64,000 bases of DNA from Raineyella sp. LH-20 (GTDB lineage Bacteria > Actinomycetota > Actinomycetes > Propionibacteriales > Propionibacteriaceae). The stretch covers positions 248,001 through 312,000 of the forward strand of contig NZ_CP137003.1 of NCBI RefSeq assembly GCF_033110965.1. The letters are read 5' to 3'. A program made the position numbers and the translations under genes. Of the stretch, positions 8,401 to 18,915 are shown piece after piece. Position 1 is the stretch's first letter. Each line of letters starts with the position of its first letter. A model generated the notes under the pieces. It ran no database searches. It was not told the origin of the DNA and saw only the letters and a program-made list of their open reading frames with translations.

Positions 8401-8437
8401 GCTCGGGCCACAACCGCATCGAGGAAGGACGAACGGC

Positions 8438-8860
8438 ATGACCGACGCCGGACCCAACCCGTACGTGGTGGACATCGAGGCCGCCACCATCGACAACACT
8501 TACTTCCGCGACACCCTGTGGACCGGGACCAACCTGCAGATGACCGTGATGGCGATCGAGCCCGGTGGCGAGGTCGGCGGGGAGATCCACGACGACCACG
8601 ACCAGTTCATCCGGATCGAGCAGGGTCGGGCCCGGGTGGTGATGGGGCCGGCCAAGGACGACTACACCCTCGACCAGGAGGTCACCGATGACTGGGCCAT
8701 CCTCATCCCGGCGGGCAGCTACCACAACGTGATCAACGTCGGGGAGGAGCCGCTCAAGCTCTACTCGCTCTACGCCCCGCCGGAGCACACGCCGGGCACT
8801 CGCCACATCACCGCGCAGGACGCCCTCGAGGATCCGCAGGAGACCGACCTGGTCGGGTGA
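8438..8860 (+). CDS. Cupin-domain protein
   Basis: The 140-residue protein is a single small beta-barrel cupin. Motif 1 is visible as GGEVGGEIHDDHDQFIRIEQG near residues 47-67, with possible metal-binding histidine and glutamate residues, and motif 2 as PAGSYHNVIN near residue 95. A strong ribosome-binding site (GAGGAAGGA, 8421-8429) supports the ATG at 8438. Cupins of this size include sugar isomerases, dioxygenases and simple binding proteins, and the substrate cannot be assigned. Confidence 0.8.
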   Translation: MTDAGPNPYVVDIEAATIDNTYFRDTLWTGTNLQMTVMAIEPGGEVGGEIHDDHDQFIRIEQGRARVVMGPAKDDYTLDQEVTDDWAILIPAGSYHNVINVGEEPLKLYSLYAPPEHTPGTRHITAQDALEDPQETDLVG

Positions 8861-8891
8861 GTTCCGGCCGGCCGGCGGGCACAATGACCGC

Positions 8892-9710
8892 ATGACCGAT
8901 CCGCAGGACAAGGCGTCCCGTTCGACCCCCCAGCCGACGAGCACCTCCGCCACCTCGCCCGTCGCGTCACCCCGTGACTGGGATGCCGCGACGTACGGCG
9001 CGCTGCCCCTGCCGCACGTCGGCTGGGGTCGGCGGGTGCTGGATCGGCTGCGTCCGGTGGACGGGGAGACGATCCTGGAGCTCGGCTGCGGCACCGGGCG
9101 CGACGCCGCGGTGCTGCTGGCCGAGCATCCGGGATGCCGGCTGGTCGCCCTGGACGGCTCGCCGCGGATGCTGACCGCCGCCGCCCAGACCCTGGCGCCG
9201 TACGCGGAGCGGGTCGTGCTGCGGCAGGCCGATCTGCGGGAGGGCTTCACCGTGGGCGAGCCGGTGGACGCGGTGATGAGCGTCGCCACGCTGCACTGGA
9301 TCCCGGATCACGGGCCGGTGTTCCGCTCCGTCGCAGCGGCGCTGCGTCCCGGTGGCCGGTTCGTCGTCGACGCCGGGGGCGAGGGCCAACTGGAACGGGT
9401 CCATCGCGCCGCCCGGCTGGTCGGCGGCGCCACCCAGCCCGCCGAGACGACCCATTTCGCCGGCGTCGAGGAGACCCGGGCCGCTCTCGGGGCGGCCGGC
9501 TTCGTGGACGTGGCGGTCCGGCTGCGCCCCGAGCCGCTGGTCCTCGACGAGGCGACGCTGCGGCCGTTCCTGGCCACGATCATCCTCGGCGAGGTGCTGC
9601 GCGGCATGCCCGAGGAGGACCGCGACGCGTACGTCGACGCCGTGGCCCGGGCGATGGACGAGCCGGTGATCGACTACGTACGTCTCGAGTTCGAGGCCCG
9701 TCGGCCCTGA
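8892..9710 (+). CDS. Class I SAM-dependent methyltransferase, trans-aconitate methyltransferase-like
   Basis: The 272-residue protein has the SAM-binding motif ILELGCGTGRDAAVLL near residue 60, the acidic residue after the second strand in LVALDGSPRML, and SVATLHWIPDH, which resembles Tam proteins. The first ~28 residues are polar and disordered, then WDAATYGAL begins the family match. CACAAT at 8880-8885 ends six bases before the ATG, which suggests a leaderless mRNA. Tam-type enzymes methylate small carboxylic acids, but related enzymes have other targets. Confidence 0.8.
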   Translation: MTDPQDKASRSTPQPTSTSATSPVASPRDWDAATYGALPLPHVGWGRRVLDRLRPVDGETILELGCGTGRDAAVLLAEHPGCRLVALDGSPRMLTAAAQTLAPYAERVVLRQADLREGFTVGEPVDAVMSVATLHWIPDHGPVFRSVAAALRPGGRFVVDAGGEGQLERVHRAARLVGGATQPAETTHFAGVEETRAALGAAGFVDVAVRLRPEPLVLDEATLRPFLATIILGEVLRGMPEEDRDAYVDAVARAMDEPVIDYVRLEFEARRP

Positions 9711-9774
9711 GTCCCGGAGCAGTCCCGCCACCGGCACGGGCCGCAGCCCGCTGACCGGCGCCGAGGTCGTCGGA

Positions 9775-11048
<1,274 letters not shown>

Positions 11049-11052
<4 letters not shown>

Positions 11053-12578
11053 CGTTCCTCCAGGATCTGTCGCCGCAGCAGCAGGGTCAGTGGGACGGAC
11101 AGCACGATCATCATCGCCGCGTACGGCGCCGCGGCGGCGTAGTTGAGCTCGCCGGCCTGCCGCCAGAAGGCCAGGGCGAGGGTGTCGGTGCCGGTGGGAG
11201 CCAGCAGCAGCGTCGCGGTGAGCTCGGTGCCGACCGCCAGGGCCACCAGCACCGTCCCGGTGAGCACGGAGGGCGCCACCAGCGGCAGCACCACCCGCAC
11301 CAGGGTCGCCGGGCCGCGCAATCCCAGCGAGCGGGCCGCCTCGGACAGCTCCGGCGGCGCGGCGGCCAGGCCGGCGCGCAGCGAGACCATCGCCCGGGGC
11401 AGGAAGAGGATCGCGTAGGCGATCACCACCAGGCCGACCGTCTGGTAGACCGGGCGCGCCCAGCCGACCGCGAGGGTGACGAGGGCGAGCCCGACCACCA
11501 CGCCGGGCAGCGCGCTGGACAGGTAGGTGAGCCGTTCCAGGGTCAGCGACATCCCGGAGCGGTGCCGGGCGAGCAGCCAGGCGCCGGGCAGCGCCGCGGC
11601 GGTCGCCGCCAGCGCGCCGAGCACGGCGAGCACCAGGGTGGCGAGGGTGACCCGCAGCAGGCCGCCGACCGGCTGGCCGGCGAGTCCGGTCAGGTCGGCG
11701 CGGGCCAGCCACCGGGCGACGGTCCCCACCGGCACGGCGAGGGACAGGGTCACCAGCACGGCCAGGAAGAGCAGCGCCGGCACCGTCCACGCCCCCAGGG
11801 CGGCGGGGACGGCACGCTGCTGGGCGCCGGCGCCGACCCGGGCGACCCGGCGTCGGCCGCGGGCGAGCAGTTCGAGTGCCAGGGCGAGCAGGCAGAGGAC
11901 CAGCAACACCGAGGCCAGCAGGCTACCGGCGGTGTCGCTGAAGCCGACGGCGTACTGCTGCATGATCGCGGTGGTGAAGGTCTGGAAGCGCATCATCTCC
12001 AGCACGCCGTACTCGGCGAGCAGGTGCAGCGTCACCAGCAGTGCCCCACCGCTGAGGGCGGGGCGCAGTCGCGGCAGCACCGTACGGACGACGGCCGCCG
12101 CCGGCGACAGGCCCAGTGAGCGGGCGACCTCCTCGTCCCCCGGGTCGAGCGCGCGCAGCAGGGCCGCGACGGGCAGGAAGACGAACGGATAGTACGCCAG
12201 CGTGGTGACCAGCGCGGCCCCGCCGAAGCCGGTCATCCACGGGGCCACCGAGACCCAGGCGTACGCGCTGACGAACGCCGGCACGGCCAGCGGCGCCAGC
12301 AGCAGCGCCCGCCACAGGCCCGCCAGTGGCAGGGCCGTCCGCTCCACCAGCCAGGCGGCGAGGGTGCCGAGGACGATGGCGGCGGGCACCGTGACCACGA
12401 CGAGCATCCCGGTGTGGGTGAGCAGTCGTCCGACCCGGGGCCGCAGCAGATAGTCGAGGGCACCGGAGGCCCCGGTGGACAGGGCGCTGGGGATGACGAC
12501 GAGCAGCGGCAGGACGGCGACGGCGGCGACCAGGGCGGCGACCACCGCCACCCCGCGCGCGCTAGAGGATGCCCGCAT
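11049..12578 (-). CDS. Ferric-iron-type ABC transporter permease (two fused permease halves)
   Basis: The 509-residue protein has about twelve membrane segments and two EAA-type cytoplasmic loops, ARSLGLSPAAAVVRTVLPRLRPAL near residue 155 and ARSLGLRGPATLVRVVLPLVAPSV near residue 425. This is the fused layout of FbpB/SfuB permeases, in which one chain forms the whole channel. The start at 12578 lies inside the end of the binding-protein gene (17-bp overlap), and the stop overlaps the ATPase start. With its neighbours it should import Fe(III), possibly as a simple chelate. Confidence 0.9.
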
Positions 12579-13605
12579 CCGTCATCACCGAGACCACCGT
12601 GTCGGAGTTGAGCGTGAAGGGGTCGACCTTCGGGGCGTCGAGCGAGTCGAGCGGCGGCAGGGCGGGATCGGACGGAGCGCCCTTGCCGACGACGTACTCC
12701 TTGGAGCCGCTGTCGACCAGCACCTTCTGGCCCGCGGGGCTGGTGACGTACGCCAGGAACTGCTGGGCCTGGGTGGGCAGGTCGGAGGAGGCCAGCACGC
12801 CACCGGCCGACAGGCTGACGAACGCACCCGGGTCCCCGCCGCCGAAGTAGTGCAGCGCGGTGTTCGCACTGCCCTGCTTGTCACCGGCCTGGTCGCGATA
12901 CCAGTAGTAGTGGTACATGATGCCGACCGGGACCTCGCCGGCGTTGACCGCCTTCATGGTGGCGATGTTGTTCTGGTAGACCTTCGCGTTGCGCGACAGG
13001 GCGTCGAGCCAGGCCCGGGTCTCGGTCTCGCCGCGGTCGGCGAGCATGCCGGCGACGATCGCCTGGAAGTCCGCACCACCCGGCGCGGCGCCCCACTTGC
13101 CGGCCCACTCCGGTTTGGCGAGGTCCATCATCGACGTCGGGAGCTGGTCTTCGCGGATCAGGTCCTTGTTGTAGACGAGAACGGTCGAGCGGGCGGCGAT
13201 CGCCGTCCATTTCCCGGTGGAGGGCGCCATGCCGTCGCGGACCTGCCCGAGGGTCGCCGGGTCCACCGGGGCGAGCAGGCCGGCGCGTTCGACCACGGTC
13301 ATCGCCGGGGAGTTCTCGGTGAGGAAGACGTCGGCCGGCGAGGTCTTGCCCTCCTCGACGATCATGTGGCCCATCGAGGAGTCCTCGCCGTCGCGGATCT
13401 GGGCCTTGATCCCGGTCGCGGCGGTGAACGCGTCGGCCCACGCCTGGGTGACGTTGTGGTGCTGGGCGGAGTAGATCTGCAGGACTCCGGCCTGGGGCGT
13501 GAAGCCGGAATCGGCCTTGCCGCCGCAGGCGGTCAGGAGCAGCGGGATCGCGAGGACCAGGGCTAGCAGGGCATGGCGCTTTGTCGGCACGGTGTTCCGT
13601 TTCAT
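12562..13605 (-). CDS. Ferric-iron-type ABC substrate-binding lipoprotein
   Basis: The 347-residue protein begins with a lipoprotein signal (basic N-terminus, hydrophobic core, lipobox LTAC with Cys near residue 27). The mature part (LQIYSAQHHNVTQAWADAF, PADVFLTENSPAMTVVERAGLL, VGIMYHYYWYRD) fits the FbpA/FutA family. Its tyrosine pair in HYYWYRD corresponds to the iron-binding tyrosines known in FbpA. The ATG at 13605 overlaps the preceding stop by 4 bp, so it is translated together with the adenylation-domain protein. It would capture Fe(III) outside the membrane. Confidence 0.88.
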   Translation of the reverse strand: MKRNTVPTKRHALLALVLAIPLLLTACGGKADSGFTPQAGVLQIYSAQHHNVTQAWADAFTAATGIKAQIRDGEDSSMGHMIVEEGKTSPADVFLTENSPAMTVVERAGLLAPVDPATLGQVRDGMAPSTGKWTAIAARSTVLVYNKDLIREDQLPTSMMDLAKPEWAGKWGAAPGGADFQAIVAGMLADRGETETRAWLDALSRNAKVYQNNIATMKAVNAGEVPVGIMYHYYWYRDQAGDKQGSANTALHYFGGGDPGAFVSLSAGGVLASSDLPTQAQQFLAYVTSPAGQKVLVDSGSKEYVVGKGAPSDPALPPLDSLDAPKVDPFTLNSDTVVSVMTDAGIL

Positions 13606-16331
13606 CGGGTGGGTGGGGGGACGAGATCCTGCAGCCGCCGTACGTGGCGGTCGGCGAGCCGCCAGACCAGGCAGCCGACGGCGATCGAGGCGACGGTCCC
13701 GCCGAGGGCCGTGGGGACGACGGCGAGGACCTGGAACTGGACGAGGTAGACGTAGAGGGAAGCGGCGGCGAGCAGACTGACCACCGGCACCGCCCAGCCG
13801 GGCACCCGCACCGACGGCACCAGCGTCAGCAGGGTCAGGCCGGCGACGATGGTGAGGTTGCGGGACGGGTCACCGGGGAAGAACGTCACTCCGCCGATGA
13901 CGGCGAGGGCGACGGTGAGCAGCCGGCGGGGCCGGGTGTCCGCGTACGCAGCGGCGGCGCCGAGGGCGAAGAACCAGAACGTCGTCGGCACGATCCCGCG
14001 CAGCAGGCCGTCGCCCAGCCCCAGGATGACGAAGCGCGGCACGAGGGCGACCGCGGTGACGACCGCGGCGAGGCGCCACGGGTCACGACGCCAGGCGCGG
14101 GCGATCGCCGGCGACGAGAGCAGCGCGGTGAACAGCACGGTGCTCGCGACGAGGGTGTCGACGAACCACAGCTCGTTGCGGGTGGGAGCGGCATCCGGGC
14201 GACCCAACAGCCAGTTCGCGAGGAACAGGTTGGACCAGCCGTAGCGGTCGGTGGTGACGATGCCGACCAGGGCGATCAGCACGGTGGGCACCGCGACGCC
14301 GATCAGCACCCGCGCGCTCGCCCGCCAGCGGCCGACGGAGGACGACAGCGACAGGCCGAACCGGGCGGCATTGAAGCCGGCCACGGCCAGCAGGGTGTGG
14401 GCGCCGCCGGGCAGTCGGAAGAGTTCGGCGTGCGAGCCGCAGATCAGGACCACGGCGATCGTACGGAGGACGATCGACATCTCGACGGTGTGCCACCTCC
14501 ACCACCCGGCGAGACGGGCAGGTCCGCCGCTGGCGCGGACCGCGGCGGCCGGCGCCGGGCCGATGGGACGGGTGGGAGGGGCGGGACGGACGCCCGGCGG
14601 CGTGGTGGTGGCACGACCGGCGGATCGGCCGAGGGCCACCAGCTCGCGCAACGGTCGGTGGTGCCATCCGCGCGGCAGCGGGCCGACCAGCCCCTCGAGC
14701 CGGATCGAGGTCTGGACGTGGCTGAGCGAGTCCCCGCCGAGCTGGACGAAGGTCCGATCCAGGTCCACGGCGTCGGCGCCGAGGACCTGGCCGACCGCGC
14801 GGGCCACCTCGGCGGTCAGCGGGGAGTCGGTCACCCCGAGGGACGGGCCGGCGGCAAGCCGGCGCACCGCCGCAGCACAGCCGGGACGGTCCACCTTGCC
14901 GTTGGCGGACCGGGCGAGGTCCGCCACGGCGACGGTGACGGCGGCGGGCCCCAGCCCCGAGGCCTCACCGACCAGTCGGCGGGCGGTGGCGACCGTCTCT
15001 GCGATGGCCGTCTCAGCGGCGGGCCGGGCGGGGTCGGTCCGCGTCGCCTCCGGCGCGACCAGCACGGTGAGGCCTCGCCCGTCGCCGCCGACGCAGGCGG
15101 TGAACCCTGCCGATTCGAGGGCACCCTCGATCCGGGCGACGTCGATGCGTACGCCCATCACCTTGACGAAGCCGGAGCGTCGGCCGACCAGCCGGAGCAG
15201 TCCGTCGCCGTCCATCCGGCCGATGTCGCCGGTGCGCAGCTCGGTGAGCATCGCGCCCAGGGCGAGGTCGTCGGGGTGTTCGGCGTAGCCCATCATCACG
15301 CCCGGGCCGCGGACGACGACCTCCCTGGCGCCCCCGGACGCTTCGGGAACGGTGGTGTCGAGGTGCAGGGTGGTGTCGGCGATCGGCCGCCCGACCGCGT
15401 CCGGGTGCTCGGCGACCAGGGCCGGATCGAGCACGCAGATCCGGGCGGTGGCCTCGGTCTGGCCGTACATCACCGCCAGTCCCCAGCCACCGGCACGACC
15501 GAGGGCCGCGGTGTGGAGCACCCGCTCGGGGCTCATCCGCCCGCCGGCCTGCGCGATCAGCCGCAGGGAGGGGTGCGGGCGTTCCAGGACGCCGGTCGAC
15601 TCCATCAGTTCGACCATGTGCGGGACGACCGCCAGGTGGGTAACGCCGAGGTCGTCGACCGTACGCCACGTCGTCTCGTCGAGCACCGAACCGTCGTGCA
15701 GCACCACCGAGCCGCCGGCGGCCAGGTGCGAGTGGAGCACCGAGAGGCCGAACGTGTAGTGCAACGGCAGGCTGGTGATGGCCCGGTCGGTCTCGGTGAG
15801 GTGCAGTGCCGCGGCGATCGCGGCGGCGTTGCTGCGCAGGTTGTCGTGGGAGAGCCGGACCAGCTTCGGTGACCCGGTGCTGCCGGAGGTGCTCAGCAGC
15901 AGCGCCAGATCGGGGTGCAGCAGGTGGTGTGGCCGTACCCCCCGCGGATCGGCCCCGAACGGCAGCGTCGGATCGACCTCGAACGGGCGGGCCGGATCAC
16001 CGGTCGCGGTGAGGTCGGGGCGATAGCGCCGGGCGATCGTCGTCGCGTTGGCGTCCTCGGCGGTGACCAGCGCGACATGACCCGCCTCGAGGGTGGCCAG
16101 GTAGGCGGTGACGCCGGCCAGGTCCGGGCGCAGCGGCAGGTGGACCAGGCATCGCCCGTCGGCCGCATCGGGCAGCTCGCCGACCAGCGCGTCGACGGCG
16201 TCACGCAGTTGATCGTACGAGAGCGCGTCACCGGCGGCGGTGAGCAACGCGGGACGCCCCGACGGCATCGCCGCCAGCAGGGAGGGCAGCAGCACACCGG
16301 GGCGCGGGGCCAGGGCGGTCACAGGGGACAT
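13602..16331 (-). CDS. Adenylation-carrier-acyltransferase-3 fusion protein, iron-regulated
   Basis: The 909-residue protein has three parts. Residues ~1-480 form an adenylation domain (LLLSTSGSTGSPKLVRLSH, MYGQTEATARI, TGDIGRMDGDGLLRLVGR, and ANGKVDR with the catalytic lysine). Residues ~500-580 form a carrier domain with the phosphopantetheine serine in VQLGGDSLSHVQ. Residues ~610-909 form a multi-helix membrane domain resembling acyltransferase family 3 (IAVVLICGSHAELF, NELWFVDTL, ASLYVYLVQFQVL). The layout suggests activation of an acid, tethering it to the carrier and transfer at the membrane. ATG 16331 is preferred over the frame start at 16424, which would cross the iron box and the divergent gene. 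The product is unknown; siderophore-like or envelope-modifying are both possible. Confidence 0.82.
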   Translation of the reverse strand: MSPVTALAPRPGVLLPSLLAAMPSGRPALLTAAGDALSYDQLRDAVDALVGELPDAADGRCLVHLPLRPDLAGVTAYLATLEAGHVALVTAEDANATTIARRYRPDLTATGDPARPFEVDPTLPFGADPRGVRPHHLLHPDLALLLSTSGSTGSPKLVRLSHDNLRSNAAAIAAALHLTETDRAITSLPLHYTFGLSVLHSHLAAGGSVVLHDGSVLDETTWRTVDDLGVTHLAVVPHMVELMESTGVLERPHPSLRLIAQAGGRMSPERVLHTAALGRAGGWGLAVMYGQTEATARICVLDPALVAEHPDAVGRPIADTTLHLDTTVPEASGGAREVVVRGPGVMMGYAEHPDDLALGAMLTELRTGDIGRMDGDGLLRLVGRRSGFVKVMGVRIDVARIEGALESAGFTACVGGDGRGLTVLVAPEATRTDPARPAAETAIAETVATARRLVGEASGLGPAAVTVAVADLARSANGKVDRPGCAAAVRRLAAGPSLGVTDSPLTAEVARAVGQVLGADAVDLDRTFVQLGGDSLSHVQTSIRLEGLVGPLPRGWHHRPLRELVALGRSAGRATTTPPGVRPAPPTRPIGPAPAAAVRASGGPARLAGWWRWHTVEMSIVLRTIAVVLICGSHAELFRLPGGAHTLLAVAGFNAARFGLSLSSSVGRWRASARVLIGVAVPTVLIALVGIVTTDRYGWSNLFLANWLLGRPDAAPTRNELWFVDTLVASTVLFTALLSSPAIARAWRRDPWRLAAVVTAVALVPRFVILGLGDGLLRGIVPTTFWFFALGAAAAYADTRPRRLLTVALAVIGGVTFFPGDPSRNLTIVAGLTLLTLVPSVRVPGWAVPVVSLLAAASLYVYLVQFQVLAVVPTALGGTVASIAVGCLVWRLADRHVRRLQDLVPPPTR

Positions 16332-16337
16332 GGCAGG

Positions 16338-16356
16338 TAAGGTTAGCCTAAGCTTG
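16338..16356. promoter_or_regulatory. DtxR/IdeR-type iron box
   Basis: TAAGGTTAGCCTAAGCTTG matches the known IdeR/DtxR consensus TWAGGTTAGSCTAACCTWA at 17 of 19 positions. It begins seven bases upstream of the adenylation-domain start. On the minus strand it contains TAACCT (16345-16340), which could be the -10 of a leaderless transcript, so a bound Fe(II)-repressor would block transcription. It also lies 44 bp upstream of the divergent phosphopantetheinyl transferase start. Confidence 0.8.
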
Positions 16357-16399
16357 TTGGGCCGGCAACGAGGCGGTCCATGAATGAACAGGAGGTCCC

Positions 16400-17146
16400 G
16401 TGGGTATCGAGGTGTGGTGGTCATCGCTCACCGCGGCCGACCGTTCGTTGCGTGATCTCCTCGACCCGGTCGAGCGGGCCCGGGTGGACTCGCTGGAACA
16501 CCCGGCCGACCGTGGTCGGTCCCTGGTCGGCGCCGCCCTGCTCCGGGTGGCGGTCGCCGCACACCTCGGCGCGGCGCCGGACGACGTGCTGGTGGATCGG
16601 ACCTGCACCGGCTGCGGAGGGCCCCACGGCGCGCCACGGGTGATCCTGCCCGCCGCCGGGGCCAGCGGCACAAGGAGCCGCACCCTCGGCCTCTGCACCG
16701 CCGCTCCCGGGGTGTCGGTGTCCCACTCCGGCCTGCTGGTCGTCGTCGCCCTGCGCCCGGCCGGGCCCGTCGGGGTGGACGTGCAGCGGGTGGCAGACCT
16801 CGAGGATGCTCCCGGAAGTGCAGCCCACCGACATGCAGCGGGCTCCACCCGCGAGGCCGAGGCGTGGGTGCGTCGGGAGGCGTTGTTCAAGGCGGGCGTC
16901 CGGGCGTCCGTCCGTCCCGCGCGACGAGCACCCTCGGTGGCGTGGGCGGCGTCGGCGGCGTACGCCGCCCGGAGCCTGTCCACCCCGTTGCCGGGCTACG
17001 CGGCGGCGCTCGCGGTGCCGGGTGGGCCAGCGGCCGCGCCGACGGTCCGCCACTGGCCCGCGGCAGAGGGTCAGCGCAGGCCGAGGTCGTCCAGCCGCGC
17101 GAAGGTGATGCCGGCCTTCTTCAGCTTCGGCAGGGCGATCGCGTAG
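16400..17146 (+). CDS. 4'-phosphopantetheinyl transferase (Sfp/HetI type)
   Basis: The 248-residue protein carries the two family motifs: GPVGVDVQRV (the GVDVE-type metal site, here with Gln for Glu) and EAWVRREALFKA (the WxxKEAxxKA-type motif, with Arg for the first Lys). Near residue 65, CTGCGGPHGAPRV is the usual loop before the active region. GTG at 16400 has AGGAGGT at 16390-16396. It would attach the phosphopantetheine arm to the carrier domain of the divergently encoded fusion protein. The last ~25 codons overlap the end of the convergent deacetylase gene and look non-conserved. Confidence 0.82.
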   Translation: MGIEVWWSSLTAADRSLRDLLDPVERARVDSLEHPADRGRSLVGAALLRVAVAAHLGAAPDDVLVDRTCTGCGGPHGAPRVILPAAGASGTRSRTLGLCTAAPGVSVSHSGLLVVVALRPAGPVGVDVQRVADLEDAPGSAAHRHAAGSTREAEAWVRREALFKAGVRASVRPARRAPSVAWAASAAYAARSLSTPLPGYAAALAVPGGPAAAPTVRHWPAAEGQRRPRSSSRAKVMPAFFSFGRAIA

Positions 17147-18000
17147 CCCTCGGCCGTCATCCCCTTCGGCTGGTTCATATGGCTGATGACGATCGAACCG
17201 TGGCGGGCGGCGCCGACCGCCGAGGCGACCTGGCCGGTGGTGAAGGTGGCGCCGGCGTCCCCGTTGATGTCGAAGTTGACCGGGATCTCGCCCAGGTCGC
17301 GGACGATCTGCACGGCGATGTCGTCGTAGTAGGCGGTGCCGGGCCGGAAGTAGCGCGGTTCCTTGCCGGTGAGGCGGGTCAGCAGATCGTGATTGCCGGC
17401 CACCTCGTCGACGACCTCGCGGACGCTGCCGGTGCCCGTGATGCCGTACGCGGAACGCCCGCTGACCGACAGCGGCAGGTGGCGGGTGCCGTGGTTGGCC
17501 AGTTCGAAGAGATCGTCGGCCGCGAGGTCGTCGGCGAGCGTACGGTTCGCCTCGATCCAGCGGGAGTTGAGGAAGAGCGTCGCCGGGATCTGTTCGGCGC
17601 GCAGCAACGCCAGCAGCGCGGTGTCGACGCCGGCACCGCCCGGGCCACCGCAGGCGTCGAAGGTCAGCGCGACCTGCTGCTGCCCGCTGCGCAGCACGAC
17701 GCCCTCGGTCTGCAGCCCCCAGGCCTTGGGCGTACGCCCCTGGTGACGCTGCGCCACCGCCGCGAGCTGCTGCTCGGTCAGGGCCGCGGCCGACGGGGTG
17801 GCGGTCGACGGGCTGGCGGTCGAGGTCGTGCCGGCGGCCGGGCCACCGGAGGGGGCGGCACCCGCGGCCGCCTCCCGTGCCAGCGGAGGACGGGTGCAGC
17901 CGGTCAGCACAGCGCCCGTCCCGAGGGCCAGGGTGCCGAGGAGCCCTCCGAGCAGGCGGCGTCGGGTCACCTCGCGGGAGCGGTCGGGGTCGGTGGTCAC
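17071..18000 (-). CDS. Secreted polysaccharide deacetylase (NodB-like)
   Basis: The 309-residue protein has a twin-arginine-like TRRRLLGGLL followed by a lipobox LTGC (Cys near residue 35), so it is probably an exported lipoprotein. A Ser/Thr/Pro/Ala linker leads to the NodB domain: motif 1 TFDACGG, motif 2 ANHGTRHLPLS, and RYFRPGTAYYDD for motif 3. These supply the catalytic aspartate and metal-binding histidines. It likely removes acetyl groups from peptidoglycan or another envelope glycan. The gene stands alone and its end overlaps the convergent transferase gene by 76 bp. Confidence 0.85.
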   Translation of the reverse strand: MTTDPDRSREVTRRRLLGGLLGTLALGTGAVLTGCTRPPLAREAAAGAAPSGGPAAGTTSTASPSTATPSAAALTEQQLAAVAQRHQGRTPKAWGLQTEGVVLRSGQQQVALTFDACGGPGGAGVDTALLALLRAEQIPATLFLNSRWIEANRTLADDLAADDLFELANHGTRHLPLSVSGRSAYGITGTGSVREVVDEVAGNHDLLTRLTGKEPRYFRPGTAYYDDIAVQIVRDLGEIPVNFDINGDAGATFTTGQVASAVGAARHGSIVISHMNQPKGMTAEGYAIALPKLKKAGITFARLDDLGLR

Positions 18001-18081
18001 GTCCCCATCATGGTGGACGGAAGCTCAGCGCACCCTGGGTCGGCGTCCAGCCCGGCCGACCGCCCGCACATCCGGGCTCCC

Positions 18082-18489
18082 TCAGGCGGGCGGCATGCCG
18101 TTCGGGTCCATCCAGACGGCGCTGAAGAGGTTGCCGTCCGGATCGTCGAAGCTGCGCGAGTACATGAACCCGGCGTCCTGCGCGGGGCGCGGCTCCCGGC
18201 CACCGGCGGCGACCGCCCGGTCGGCGAGGGCATCGACGGCCTCCCGCGAGTCCTCGCCGAACGCGGTCTCCACCTGCAGCACCGTCTGCGGGTCGGCGAT
18301 CGCCTTGTCGGTGAAGGTCGCGAAGAACGCCGGCGTGAGCATCATCAGGAACATGCTGTCATTGATCACGACGCAGGCGGCGTTCTCGTCGGTGAACTGC
18401 GGCTCGATCCGCCAGCCGAGGGCGGTGAAGAACGTCTTGGAGCGCTCGAGGTCGGTCGTCGGGAGATTGACGAAGATCTGATTGGGCAC
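18082..18489 (-). CDS. VOC-family (glyoxalase/bleomycin-resistance-like) protein
   Basis: The 135-residue protein starts at GTG 18489 (MPNQIFVNLPTTDLERSKTFF), supported by GGAG a few bases upstream; the open frame continues further but without family similarity. Two beta-alpha-beta-beta-beta repeats are recognisable: LERSKTFFTALGW in the first and SFDDPDGNLFSAVWMDP in the second. The pattern matches uncharacterised dimeric VOC proteins often annotated as lactoylglutathione-lyase-like. No substrate can be assigned. Confidence 0.82.
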   Translation of the reverse strand: MPNQIFVNLPTTDLERSKTFFTALGWRIEPQFTDENAACVVINDSMFLMMLTPAFFATFTDKAIADPQTVLQVETAFGEDSREAVDALADRAVAAGGREPRPAQDAGFMYSRSFDDPDGNLFSAVWMDPNGMPPA

Positions 18490-18667
18490 GATGTCTCCAT
18501 CCGTTGGTGGGGCACCTCGGATGAGGCGCACCTCACACCGTCCATCCTCAGTACCGCGCCGGGAAAGGTCAACCGCCCGACGAGCCTCACCTGTCAGCCG
18601 CGCCGGCTTCCCGTTCCTCACCTCGTCGCGGCCCCGACGGGTGCGGGTGGCTCGGAGCAGCTCGCTC

Positions 18668-18736
18668 GCGGCACCGGCTCAGACACATCCGCGGCACCGG
18701 CTCAGCCACATTCGCGGCACCGGCTCAGACACATCC
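18668..18736. repeat. 23-bp tandem repeat, three copies
   Basis: GCGGCACCGGCTCAGACACATCC starts at 18668, 18691 and 18714; the middle copy differs at two bases. The third copy supplies one end of palindromic copy B, and the same end sequence occurs once at copy A. This suggests that the repeat expanded from the element end. Confidence 0.85.
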
Positions 18737-18819
18737 GAAGAGCTCTACACCTCGCCCACGCAGATGTGTCCGTCATTCAGCACAAACGCACGGGCGAGGT
18801 GAAGAGCTGAGCGTTTGTG
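18717..18819 (-). repeat. 103-bp imperfect palindromic element, copy B
   Basis: This is the reverse complement of 6502-6604 with scattered mismatches. Its two ~17-bp arms at 18741-18757 and 18791-18807 pair almost perfectly, giving a long hairpin. It lies in the spacer between the VOC gene and the 87-aa gene. Confidence 0.75.
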
Positions 18820-18826
18820 TGTGAGG

Positions 18827-18915
18827 GAGGCCGCGCAGGGGGTGAGGCCGCGCAGGGAGGTGAGGCTGCGCAGGGAGGTGAGGCCGCGCAGGGAGGTGAG
18901 GCCGCGCAGGGAGGT
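18827..18915. repeat. 18-bp tandem repeat, five copies
   Basis: GAGGCCGCGCAGGGAGGT is repeated at 18844, 18862, 18880 and 18898, with a 17-bp variant at 18827. The period is a multiple of three, so open frames cross it on both strands, but none has a convincing start. Confidence 0.88.

Noticed and set aside
13581-15872. 763-codon plus-strand frame opposite the adenylation-domain gene
   Set aside because: Antisense shadow with no start signal; the minus strand has all the domain motifs.
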